Made by a program: the position numbers and the translations under genes. DNA of 64,000 nt from PSRI01 sp041484195 (lineage in GTDB: Bacteria > Bacteroidota > Bacteroidia > Chitinophagales > Chitinophagaceae): positions 1 to 64,000 of the forward strand of contig JBGPHC010000019.1 in NCBI GenBank assembly GCA_041484195.1, written 5' to 3'. Every line of letters starts with the position of its first letter. The stretch's first letter is position 1. Under the pieces are notes generated by a model. The model did no database searches and was not told the DNA's origin. It saw only the letters and a list, made by a program, of their open reading frames with translations. Positions 16,974 to 24,725 of this stretch are shown here, piece by piece.

Positions 16974-17729
16974 ATGTTTTTAAGCAAAGAAGACTTGAAA
17001 TTAGGGTACGGAGTAGATTTGGAAATTGGCAAATTTTTGGTGGATCGAAAAGTGCCCGTGGGAAATTTGTATTGGAAAAAAAGATTGCTCTACCTTCTTC
17101 CCATGCCCGGCTATATATTCATTCCGCTTTTTACAGATATCGAATTCAGGCTGGGTCTTCCCAAATCCGAGCTCCTATCAGAAGAACATTTTCAATTGGT
17201 AGAGTCTATATTGCACAGTGCTGCCACATTGGAGTTCACTTCCATGAGTTTTGAAGAGCATATCCGGGAATGTGTGGAGCTCACCAGGCCGGTTTGCAGG
17301 AACCCCGCATTCTTGCAGGATCTCATATATTATTTTGGGAGCGAAAAGGAAAAGGCGAGTATCGCTCTGGGCACACCTTTCAAGGCTTTGAACAGGGCCG
17401 ACGCATACTTGTTCAGCCTTTGTTATTTTCCATTCAATGATGAAACAAAGAAGAAATTAATTGATGCCTGGTACGCATTGATCAGTTACTATCTGATTAT
17501 TGATGACCTCGAAGACATCAGATCCGATTTTGAAAAAAATGAGGAGAATGCCATTTTGGAATCAGCTCTTCAGGAAGAATCAGTACAGAAAATAAAGGAC
17601 CTCATGGCCCGGAGTTTTGAAATCATGTCAGGCGTGAATCCGGTATTAGCCAATCGGATTGAATACAAAAACCAGGTCACTGATATAAATGCTATCATAG
17701 CGAGCTTCCTTCTGCACCAAAAAAAATAG
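16974..17729 (+). CDS. Uncharacterised protein with an Asp-rich DDLED motif
   Basis: Protein of 251 aa, no signal peptide, mostly helical. I do not recognise a family. Near residue 178 there is YYLIIDDLEDIRSDFEKNEEN, an Asp-rich helix resembling the DDxxD metal-binding motifs of isoprenoid synthases. A second, weaker acidic/Asn cluster follows at VTDINAII near the C terminus. A hydrophobic patch (RLLYLLPMPGYIFIPLF, about 36-52) may contact membrane. The gene lies 52 nt behind the DUF4296 gene and converges with the signalling island. Enzymatic function is speculation. Confidence 0.7.
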   Translation: MFLSKEDLKLGYGVDLEIGKFLVDRKVPVGNLYWKKRLLYLLPMPGYIFIPLFTDIEFRLGLPKSELLSEEHFQLVESILHSAATLEFTSMSFEEHIRECVELTRPVCRNPAFLQDLIYYFGSEKEKASIALGTPFKALNRADAYLFSLCYFPFNDETKKKLIDAWYALISYYLIIDDLEDIRSDFEKNEENAILESALQEESVQKIKDLMARSFEIMSGVNPVLANRIEYKNQVTDINAIIASFLLHQKK

Positions 17730-17762
17730 GCTCCTCCCTGCTTTGGATGGTCCCGAAATATA

Positions 17763-18422
17763 TCAGACTGAAGCCCGCCTGTTGTAAACAAGGGTACTTG
17801 TAGTGAAGAAAATATTCTTGAGAAACAATGCCAGGTAACTGAATGCCCAAAGTTCTTGTGCCGCAATGGTATTCCGGATGAAGAAAAATTTCCATCCAAA
17901 TGAAAGCAAAAAATTGAATCCGTAACAGAAAAAGATTGCCGCAACGATCCAAAATTTGTAGGAGGTTGAAAGATACTTTTTTTCTGTCCTGATCAGTTCA
18001 AAGGAAAGTAACATTGAAATGAACAACAGCAGGGCGTTTCCTGTTCCGTACATAAGTGGCAGGTGATTGTCATATCCCTTGATCACGACATAAGTGATGA
18101 CAATCGTGCAAAAGATGGCCATAATGATATTTACGATTTGCTTCAGTGCACTATCGTTCATGGCTGAGCGAACGAGTAGCGACAGCAATATGAATTCCAC
18201 CAGGTATTGCATATTCATGAAGACCTGGCCCAGGTTTCCGTCTGCCCGTACCAGGTCGCCGAACATGCTGAAAATAATACTCAGCAGGCAATAGATCATC
18301 AGGAGATTAAAGCTTTGGTTATAGTACAGTTGGCGGAAAATAATTAAAAGAAGAGGGATTACCGGCGAATACACCGCTACATGCAGGAACGCGTTGAAGG
18401 AGCTGCTTCCGGTAGAGTACAT
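17763..18422 (-). CDS. Multi-pass membrane protein, paralogue A of the signalling island
   Basis: Integral membrane protein of 219 aa with about seven hydrophobic helices and no soluble domain. It shares an architecture with the proteins at 20042 and 24048: an aromatic/Glu helix (NMQYLVEFILLSLLV), then FWIVAAIFFCYGFNF, then a last helix following an Asn (KNIFFTTSTLVY). It lies 61 nt downstream of a NarL-type response regulator in the same direction, at the end of the first kinase-regulator operon. A role as sensor or signal partner is inferred from position only. Confidence 0.75.
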   Translation of the reverse strand: MYSTGSSSFNAFLHVAVYSPVIPLLLIIFRQLYYNQSFNLLMIYCLLSIIFSMFGDLVRADGNLGQVFMNMQYLVEFILLSLLVRSAMNDSALKQIVNIIMAIFCTIVITYVVIKGYDNHLPLMYGTGNALLLFISMLLSFELIRTEKKYLSTSYKFWIVAAIFFCYGFNFLLSFGWKFFFIRNTIAAQELWAFSYLALFLKNIFFTTSTLVYNRRASV

Positions 18423-18483
18423 ACAGTTGTTTGGTTTAACGGCTAGCTATAGGGCGGGTCGATCGGCAGGATGGATGGATATA

Positions 18484-19134
18484 TTAGTCTATGAGGTTGT
18501 TCTTTACTGCAAAAAAAACGAGACCGGCGGTATTCTTGGTTCCAAATCTTTCCATTAACCGGTCTTTGATCGCTTCCACTGTACGCGGGCTGATCTCCAT
18601 TTTTTGGGCAATTTCAGTGGCTGTAAATTCCATACACAACAGCCTGATCACTTCTCTTTCTTTATCACTCAGTACAATCTCATTTGTCAGGGAGGGTGCT
18701 GTTCTTGTACGTGTATGTGATTTCTTAAGTAATACCCGGTTCACAAAGTTGTTGAGATAATAGCCCTTGGCCATTACTTCGATGATAGCCTTCCTGATTT
18801 CCGACGGATCGGCGCTCTTCAAGAGGTATCCATTAGCTCCGTTTTCCATTAAATGCGACACGAACCTCTCATCTTCATACATAGTAAGCACGATCACATG
18901 GATATTTGGATACTGCTTGCTGATGATCTTGGTGGCTTCAATACCGTCTTTAAGCGGCATTCTCAGATCCATCAGGATTACATCCGGTTCCGCCGTTGGA
19001 ATGGCAGTTATCAATTCATCTCCGTTCTCGGCTTCCAGCACAAACTTGATATTGGTATAAGGCCGCAGTGAGAGTATCACTCCTTTGCGGAATATTTTAT
19101 GATCATCAGCAATGGCAACTTTAATGACGCTCAT
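18484..19134 (-). CDS. NarL/FixJ-type response regulator
   Basis: Protein of 216 aa. Receiver domain (1-120): acidic pocket ADDH (9-12), phospho-acceptor Asp in ILMDLRMP (about 56), the switch T of VLTMY and K of LLKSADP. C-terminal LuxR-type HTH (about 148-210): LSDKEREVIRLL and ISPRTVEAIKDRL. It is a transcription factor partnered with the histidine kinase encoded 44 nt upstream. Its target genes are unknown. Confidence 0.93.
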   Translation of the reverse strand: MSVIKVAIADDHKIFRKGVILSLRPYTNIKFVLEAENGDELITAIPTAEPDVILMDLRMPLKDGIEATKIISKQYPNIHVIVLTMYEDERFVSHLMENGANGYLLKSADPSEIRKAIIEVMAKGYYLNNFVNRVLLKKSHTRTRTAPSLTNEIVLSDKEREVIRLLCMEFTATEIAQKMEISPRTVEAIKDRLMERFGTKNTAGLVFFAVKNNLID

Positions 19135-19178
19135 GGTTGCTGGTATTGGTTTTTTTAAAGATAAGGATACAATGCCCC

Positions 19179-20015
19179 TTATGACACGGGCTCATATTCT
19201 TCCACCGGCACTTCAAGTGTTACTTTATAATAGGTTTGTGAAAGGTCCTTTTCAAAGCCAATCCTGCCGTGCAGCACTTTAACCCTGCTCTGTATATTTT
19301 TCAGGCCCAGGCCCAGCGTACTCTTATTCAATCGGTCGTAATCGGTTTGTGTAATGCCCCTGCCGTCATGGTGAAGACGGATATAAAATTTGTCTTCATT
19401 ATAGTTCTGTGTCACATGAATGAAACTGGCGCTACTATGTTTCAGAATATTGTTAACCAGTTCCTGAAGTACACGAAATACCAATAATTCCTGTTCGGGC
19501 CGCAATCGCTGACGATAGTCATGAAAGCGACAGCTCGCATTGATCGTACCGGATCCGCTAATTTTTTGGAACAGGTCATTTACTGCGGATTCCAGGCCAA
19601 AATTTTTGAGAGTCGGGGGCATCAGACTATGGGAAATATTGCGGATCAGTTGAATGGTATCATCGATTATCTGCTTGGCATTATAGATGCTTTGTAACTG
19701 AGTGCTGATGTCCTGGTTTACCAGGTTCTCGTTTAAGTAGAGCCGCGCGGTAGCCAGCAGTGGCCCGGCGTCATCATGCAGGTCGGCCGCGATTCTTTGA
19801 CGCTCCTCTTCCTGCCAGCGAATGGAGGCATTGAGCAATAACTTCTGCTGCTCTTCTTCCATGTACTGCAACTGCATCTGGTAACGTATTACACGGCGTT
19901 GATGGAATACGATGAATATTACCAGCCCGATGGCTAAAACCAACATTCCAAGTGTGCCAAAATATAGCACGGTTGAAACATGGGAAGCATCCGTAGTAGT
20001 TTGCAGCAATATCAT
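19179..20015 (-). CDS. Sensor histidine kinase, HisKA_3 (NarX/DesK) type, without sensory domain
   Basis: Kinase of 278 aa with one N-terminal transmembrane helix (about 16-38), a short coiled coil, and a HisKA_3 dimerisation helix with the phospho-acceptor in RIAADLHDDAG (about residue 80). The HATPase domain has an N box ELVNNILKHSS, G1 HDGRGI and G2 LGLGLKNI. There is no extracellular or PAS sensory region, so the signal may come from a partner, perhaps the membrane protein encoded just upstream (20042-20734). It is followed by its regulator gene. Confidence 0.92.
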   Translation of the reverse strand: MILLQTTTDASHVSTVLYFGTLGMLVLAIGLVIFIVFHQRRVIRYQMQLQYMEEEQQKLLLNASIRWQEEERQRIAADLHDDAGPLLATARLYLNENLVNQDISTQLQSIYNAKQIIDDTIQLIRNISHSLMPPTLKNFGLESAVNDLFQKISGSGTINASCRFHDYRQRLRPEQELLVFRVLQELVNNILKHSSASFIHVTQNYNEDKFYIRLHHDGRGITQTDYDRLNKSTLGLGLKNIQSRVKVLHGRIGFEKDLSQTYYKVTLEVPVEEYEPVS

Positions 20016-20041
20016 GGGTCAATCAACGGGTTACTGTTGGG

Positions 20042-20734
20042 TTATGGTTGGAAATCAAATGGTTTTTTATTTTGAACAATTGGATTGGGGGTTTTTACAT
20101 CGGATTTAATCAGGATTGCAATTGCAAATATGATATTCCTCAAAATATTAAATATTGCTATCATGAGGCTGTATTCACGTTGGAAGTCAGGATCGTTAAA
20201 ATAAGATTGCGAATAAATAAACAGGAAAAAAGTCCCGGAAAAGTAAATGATGAGGGCAACAATGATCCAAAAGCCCGAGGTAGAATACAGGAATAGGGAA
20301 TTGGGCTGTTTAATTTTTTCAAACAAATAAAATAGTGAAAATACTATTACCAGCATCCCTTCAATCCCGGCCGGAAGGGAATCAAATGTGTTAGATTTTG
20401 AGGTGAACAGGTCAAATAAACAAAATGCCAGGAATAAGGATGAAACCCAAATAATAATTCTCCTGTAGGTCGCTGAACTAATGTTGATGTAGAGATAGTA
20501 AGCAATAAAGATATATTCAACTATCGTGAATATCCTGAATCCCAGGAATTCACTATTAGATTCCAAATATATTACGTGGTTAAGAAAAGCGTCCGTAATA
20601 AAGCAATACAACAGGTAGTAAAATAAAACCCACAACCCCCTTTCCTTTGATTTTCTGAAAAGAAAGAGGATTATGGGAACTAATGTTGATACAATTGCTA
20701 TATAACTCAGGATGCGTTCTATATTTTTGTTAAT
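20042..20734 (-). CDS. Multi-pass membrane protein, paralogue B, non-canonical start
   Basis: Integral membrane protein related to the ones at 17763 and 24048 (FTIVEYIFIAYYLY, TSGFWIIVALIIYFSG, then LRNIIFAIAILIK). A TTG at 20635 would be the first ordinary start, but the frame stays open and protein-like upstream to a stop at 20735-20737. That part encodes a first membrane helix (IAIVSTLVPIILFLF) matching SPVIPLLLIIFRQ of paralogue A. No ATG, GTG or TTG exists in it; ATT at 20734 or CTG at 20710 are the candidates. A TATATTTG promoter element (20742-20749) just before the frame supports the longer form. Confidence 0.65.
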   Translation of the reverse strand: MNKNIERILSYIAIVSTLVPIILFLFRKSKERGLWVLFYYLLYCFITDAFLNHVIYLESNSEFLGFRIFTIVEYIFIAYYLYINISSATYRRIIIWVSSLFLAFCLFDLFTSKSNTFDSLPAGIEGMLVIVFSLFYLFEKIKQPNSLFLYSTSGFWIIVALIIYFSGTFFLFIYSQSYFNDPDFQREYSLMIAIFNILRNIIFAIAILIKSDVKTPNPIVQNKKPFDFQP

Positions 20735-20783
20735 TTACTCAAATATAGAAACTTATCCCTGAAAGTAAAAATAACTAACCCTT

Positions 20784-21155
20784 TTAAAACAAGTCCCACC
20801 AACCTGAATTAACCCCAACACGCTCTCCTACAACCCCTTCCATGGTTGAAAGTTCTCCGTTGGTATTAATCGCTGTATAATCTAGGATAGACTTTCCATT
20901 GGTGTCAACTCCAACCAAAACATATGTTTGACCGTCTCCGGCTTCGTTGAGCGCTTTATAAATATTAACCCCAATGCAGTTGGGTTGGTTTAATATCTTT
21001 TCAAGGATATTCTTTCCAATAAAATGGCAGGTGTTTTCCCCGTAAGCATCATAGTAGTCTTTGACCAATTTTGCGCCTAATTCAAAGCCAATATGTTCTC
21101 CGATTCCAGGATGTAGAGTTGGGTTTTCCTTCACCAGAGCGTCAATTTTTGTCAT
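20784..21155 (-). CDS. Small uncharacterised cytoplasmic protein
   Basis: Protein of 123 aa without signal peptide or membrane helix. A helical N-terminal half (HIGFELGAKLVKDYYDAYG, HFIGKNILEKILNQPNCIGVNIYKA) is followed by a strand-rich part (QTYVLVGVDTNGKSIL). I recall similar short proteins with an I-x-I-Y ... VGVD pattern in other Bacteroidota, but no function. It lies immediately upstream of the first kinase operon in the same direction, 49 nt from it. The composition looks coding. Confidence 0.65.
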   Translation of the reverse strand: MTKIDALVKENPTLHPGIGEHIGFELGAKLVKDYYDAYGENTCHFIGKNILEKILNQPNCIGVNIYKALNEAGDGQTYVLVGVDTNGKSILDYTAINTNGELSTMEGVVGERVGVNSGWWDLF

Positions 21156-21353
21156 AGTTGGTAGATTTTGTGGTTTTTGTAGAATGGTCTTGTACCACTA
21201 AAAATGCACAAGTAATCAGCGTTTTGCAATGGGTGCGGATCGGCATTCGAGTCCCCCGATTCCCTGAAATGCAGGATGGGGCTGATATTTAGTCAAAAGA
21301 TGCCGTTATTCTACCATGAAAAAAAACGGACATTTACCCAACTAAATTAGTAT

Positions 21354-21378
21354 TTTTACGATAAACATAATCGTAAAA
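21354..21378. repeat. Perfect inverted repeat with ATCGTAAAA half-sites
   Basis: TTTTACGAT (21354-21362), 7 nt, ATCGTAAAA (21370-21378): a perfect 9-bp dyad. The half-site ATCGTAAA recurs 50-80 nt before the response regulator at 21947, so it may be an operator for a regulator of this island. Confidence 0.5.
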
Positions 21379-21803
21379 TCTACATAATTAAATCGGGTAA
21401 AAAAACGGGAGGGGAAATTGAGAGAGGTGGATTTTAAAAACGGGACTGGGATCTGATCCAGGATAAGGTTTACGGTTAATGGCTAAAATCAGATTCTTGC
21501 AAAATTTATCCTGAATCTTGGGGAACCGGAAGACCGGAACTCTGTTAATCCGGGATGCTTTGAATATTATGATTGAGTCTTGTTCTAAAGTGAAAGTTGA
21601 TTGACATTGGATTTCTGCGCTTGGTTCTTCAGAGACATTGGAAATAAATTATTGGACGGTTTCAGGACATTGGATTTACTTAGAGGTTGCTGAATCCTCG
21701 CCAATCAACTTCAAAACAAAAATAGGCCCGGTTGCAGTGCCCTGCAATAGCAGTTTTGCCCGATTTTCACTGTTCGGTAATTACATAGAATCCTGTGAAA
21801 ATA

Positions 21804-21874
21804 CTATTGTAAGATTACCGGGTGTCCAAATGGGCTACCGTAAATTCTCCTGGTAATATTACTATCGTAAATTC
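21804..21874 (+). promoter_or_regulatory. Cluster of three CTAxxGTAA motifs
   Basis: Three direct copies: CTATTGTAAGATT (21804), CTACCGTAAATTC (21835) and CTATCGTAAATTC (21862), spaced 31 and 27 nt, roughly three helical turns. The last lies in TACTATCGTA (21860-21869), which ends exactly 77 nt before the ATG of the response regulator at 21947. This looks like an array of binding sites for a dimeric regulator. Confidence 0.5.
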
Positions 21875-21946
21875 CTTTTGTTTTACGAATTTTGAATGAA
21901 ATTTAATTAAGGATCAATCGTTAATACTAAACCCAACTACCTCTCC

Positions 21947-22606
21947 ATGATCAGCAATCATCAAATAAAAGTAGCCATTGCAGATGACCATAAGATATTC
22001 CGTGATGGAATCAAGATGGCGCTTAGCGGTAAGGAGTACCTGAAAATAATTTGGGAGGCCGAAGATGGAAAGGATTTGATGCACAAGATAAAGATCAAAT
22101 TGCCGGATGTCTTGCTCATGGATATCAGGATGCCTGAAATGGATGGGGTAAATGCAATTTCACTCATCCGCAAAGAATACGAAGGTATCAAGATCATTGT
22201 CCTGACCATGTACGATGACCAGGAAATGATTTCAAAAATGATGGAAATGGGAGCCAATGCATATCTCACCAAGACCACGGATCCCGAAGAAATTTATAAT
22301 GCCATCCTCACCTGCATGAATGACGATTTTTATTTCAATGACCTGGTTAATAAAGCCGTATTGTTGAAACTGCAACACAAAAAGCAGGTACGCCAGTATT
22401 ACCCCAATCCTGTTAAGTTCAACGAAAAGGAATTGAAGATCCTGAAACTCATTTCAGAAGATAAAACCACCGAAGAAATTTCCAAGGAAGTGTACCTGAG
22501 CCCCCGGACTGTGGAAACAATCCGTCAGAACATGAAAACCAAGATCGGGGCCAAGACAATTGCCGGGCTGGTGATCTACGGAATGAGGAACAGATTGATT
22601 GACTAA
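21947..22606 (+). CDS. NarL/FixJ-type response regulator (orphan copy 1)
   Basis: Protein of 219 aa with receiver domain (ADDH at 12-15, phospho-acceptor Asp in LLMDIRMP, LTMY, YLTKTTDP) and LuxR-type HTH (EKELKILKLISED, LSPRTVETIRQNM). It is not beside a kinase in the same direction and converges with the regulator at 22611. It is close in sequence to the regulator at 25743: shared MEMGANAYLTK region and FYFNDLVNKA versus FYFNALTNKA. Both genes share an upstream 10-bp motif at the same distance. A kinase from one of the neighbouring operons may serve it. Confidence 0.92.
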   Translation: MISNHQIKVAIADDHKIFRDGIKMALSGKEYLKIIWEAEDGKDLMHKIKIKLPDVLLMDIRMPEMDGVNAISLIRKEYEGIKIIVLTMYDDQEMISKMMEMGANAYLTKTTDPEEIYNAILTCMNDDFYFNDLVNKAVLLKLQHKKQVRQYYPNPVKFNEKELKILKLISEDKTTEEISKEVYLSPRTVETIRQNMKTKIGAKTIAGLVIYGMRNRLID

Positions 22607-22610
22607 TGGA

Positions 22611-23255
22611 TCAAAATGCCACGATTCCGTTCTTGACGGCATAAATTGCCAATCCAACCCTGCTTTTTACATTTAGTTTGGTAAATAGGTGGTCCCTGTA
22701 ATTATCAACAGTGCGCGGGTTCATTTGCATGAGATCCGCAATGGCTTTGTATGTGAGATCAGTGCTGGCCAATTGAAGAAATTTTATTTCGATTTCATTG
22801 AGCATCATATTATCGAAATGGTGTTGCCCTCTCTCCTTGCTGAAGAAACCCGCGATTTTATTTGTGGTATAGGATGAATAGTAGTAGCCTGTGTCCATTA
22901 CATGCTGCATTGCCTGTTTTAATTCCTGTGGATGTATATCTTTTTTTACAAAACCCCTGACTCCAATTTGGAGCAGGCGAATCAGACTCAATTCAGAATC
23001 GTACATAGTAAGCACCAGAATCCGTATGGCCGGATAATTATCTCGCAGCCATTTAGCGCTATCGTATCCATCTTTCACGGGCATATTAAGGTCTAGTATT
23101 ATCAAATCCGGGAGGTTTCCGGCTTTTAGCTTATTGATCATTTTTTCCCCGTTGTCCGCCGTAAATGCGATTGAGAACTGTGAGGTACTATCAATCATGG
23201 CGGCGAGAGCGTCCCTGAGCAGGACATGATCGTCAATAAGGGCCACTTTAATCAT
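22611..23255 (-). CDS. NarL/FixJ-type response regulator
   Basis: Protein of 214 aa with receiver (IDDH, phospho-acceptor Asp in LIILDLNMP, LTMYDSE, FVKKDIHP) and LuxR-type HTH (MNPRTVDNYRDHLF). The frame extends upstream to 23321, but the ATG at 23255 gives the standard N terminus (MIKVALIDDH) and lies 4 nt after the kinase stop codon. It forms an operon with the kinase at 23260 and the membrane protein at 24048. Confidence 0.93.
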   Translation of the reverse strand: MIKVALIDDHVLLRDALAAMIDSTSQFSIAFTADNGEKMINKLKAGNLPDLIILDLNMPVKDGYDSAKWLRDNYPAIRILVLTMYDSELSLIRLLQIGVRGFVKKDIHPQELKQAMQHVMDTGYYYSSYTTNKIAGFFSKERGQHHFDNMMLNEIEIKFLQLASTDLTYKAIADLMQMNPRTVDNYRDHLFTKLNVKSRVGLAIYAVKNGIVAF

Positions 23256-23259
23256 GAAT

Positions 23260-24072
23260 TCAATGGTTTGGTATTTTTTCGTCAAATGGTACCAGGGCAT
23301 GCACGATGGTCCCGGCTCCACGGGCGCTTTCTATCTTGCACCATCCATTCATCAGTTCAGCTCTGCGGATCATATTATTAAGTCCCGCGGAATAAGAATT
23401 TTTCGGTTTTTCTTTAGTTAGCTGGAAGCCGGTCCCATTATCTCTTATTCTCAGATCGAGTCCATCCTGGGCATAGTGCAGATCAATGATTATTTGGGTA
23501 CCCCCCGCATGCCGGATCGCGTTATTCAAGGCTTCCTGGACAATTCTGAATATCATTATTTCCTTTTCTCCCTGCACGAACCTGGCAGTACCTCTGACTT
23601 CCAGCCTGATATCATGACCTACAATATTTCGAATTCTTTCAACTTCAAATTCAAGCGCTCCAATCAGGCCATTACTTTTAATCAATTCAGAGCTGAGACT
23701 CCGGGAAATATCGCTCAAATCATTGATGGCTTCGCCGATTAGGTCTATGGCCACATTAATTAAAACCTGGGAGCCAGGGGCGCTTCCCCGTTCCAAAGAA
23801 TTCAGGTGAAATTTTGCCAGGGTCAATATCTGGTTGATATTATCATGGATCTCCCTGGAGATATTTTGAAATGTTTGTTCCTGTATCTCCAATTGGCTTT
23901 GCAAAATCTGGCTCTGATGGGCTAATTTGATTTGTTCAATTTCCTTAAAATATTCAAATTGCTTGGCCTTGTACTTTTGTAAGATCAGAATTACATAAGA
24001 TGTAACCATCAGAATAAGGATGGTGCATAAGATCAGGGTTATGAGTATTATTTGTTGGCTGGTATCTTGCAT
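23260..24072 (-). CDS. Sensor histidine kinase, HisKA_3 type, without sensory domain
   Basis: Kinase of 270 aa: one N-terminal transmembrane helix (about 8-30), coiled coil, phospho-acceptor His in ISREIHDNINQIL (near residue 76), N box ALNNAIRHAGG, G1 IRDNGTGF and a G2 loop SAGLNNM. As in the kinase at 19179, no sensory domain is visible. The ATG at 24072 is preferred over the upstream one at 24096. The gene overlaps the preceding membrane-protein gene by 25 nt, which argues for coupled translation and a joint function. Confidence 0.92.
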   Translation of the reverse strand: MQDTSQQIILITLILCTILILMVTSYVILILQKYKAKQFEYFKEIEQIKLAHQSQILQSQLEIQEQTFQNISREIHDNINQILTLAKFHLNSLERGSAPGSQVLINVAIDLIGEAINDLSDISRSLSSELIKSNGLIGALEFEVERIRNIVGHDIRLEVRGTARFVQGEKEIMIFRIVQEALNNAIRHAGGTQIIIDLHYAQDGLDLRIRDNGTGFQLTKEKPKNSYSAGLNNMIRRAELMNGWCKIESARGAGTIVHALVPFDEKIPNH

Positions 24073-24725
24073 AAGAATGCCTTTATGAAAAACCAATACA
24101 TGATTGCGTCGCTTATTTCAGGTATGCTGTTTATAAGTTGGTTGATTCCCGGATTGGAAAACGTGAAATTGAACGCGTATTCAAAATTATATTGCCAGAA
24201 ATATAGGCTAATGCAATATAGAGGTATGGGTAGGACAAAACTGAAGGTAATGCCGGATATTGCCCAGAAATCCCGAATTCCTTCTTTTAATTTATTCAAT
24301 CCCTGGGAGAATATGCGGGTAAAAAATTCAAGTCCCAGAAATGTTATGACTATATTTTCATATAGAAACACAACGTATATAAACTCTTTAGTTATGAACC
24401 CTAGGATTCTCCCAACAATCAATAATGGGAAAAAAATATACAGGATTATGACAATTCTCTTTAACCTTATTGAGGATCTTCTATAAAATAGCCAGCAAAG
24501 GAATGTGAATTCCAGAAGGATAAAAAAATGGTAAATAAGCTCTGATTGTTTCCTATCCAACACAACCCAAAGCACATCCATCGTCACGCCCATTAATAAA
24601 TAGATATAAATCTTGCCTGCTATCGAACTATTGCCATATTTGATTCTATAATGAATGGCATAAAACAGGCATATTAATTCCATTAAACCTGAGACGATCA
24701 GTGATATTGTTTTTATATAAGTCAT
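24048..24725 (-). CDS. Multi-pass membrane protein, paralogue C of the signalling island
   Basis: Integral membrane protein of 225 aa with about seven hydrophobic helices. It carries the pattern of paralogues A and B: FILLEFTFLCWLFY, then DFWAISGITFSFV, then a C-terminal helix AIMYWFFIKAFLC. It is the first gene of the second operon, and its 3' end overlaps the kinase start by 25 nt. The kinase has no sensor of its own, so this protein is a plausible signal-input subunit. That is inference from the repeated gene order. Confidence 0.75.
   Translation of the reverse strand: MTYIKTISLIVSGLMELICLFYAIHYRIKYGNSSIAGKIYIYLLMGVTMDVLWVVLDRKQSELIYHFFILLEFTFLCWLFYRRSSIRLKRIVIILYIFFPLLIVGRILGFITKEFIYVVFLYENIVITFLGLEFFTRIFSQGLNKLKEGIRDFWAISGITFSFVLPIPLYCISLYFWQYNFEYAFNFTFSNPGINQLINSIPEISDAIMYWFFIKAFLCKIPANK

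Larger units (their letters stand above)
21156..21946. other. Regulatory intergenic region before a response regulator
   Basis: About 790 nt without a convincing gene; the only frame (from a TTG at 21638) lacks protein-like features. It contains a 9-bp inverted repeat (21354-21378) and a series of CTAxxGTAA motifs close to the regulator gene, both listed separately. A tRNA-like TTCGAGTCC word near 21247 has no supporting stems. Confidence 0.5.

Noticed and set aside
21235..21275. tRNA-like TTCGAGTCC word, possible tRNA or attachment-site remnant
   Set aside because: The flanking bases do not form a T-arm and no anticodon or acceptor stem is present; no integrase nearby.
21638..21856. 72-codon frame from a TTG
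   Set aside because: No family-like features, weak start, and it overlaps the repeated regulatory motifs.
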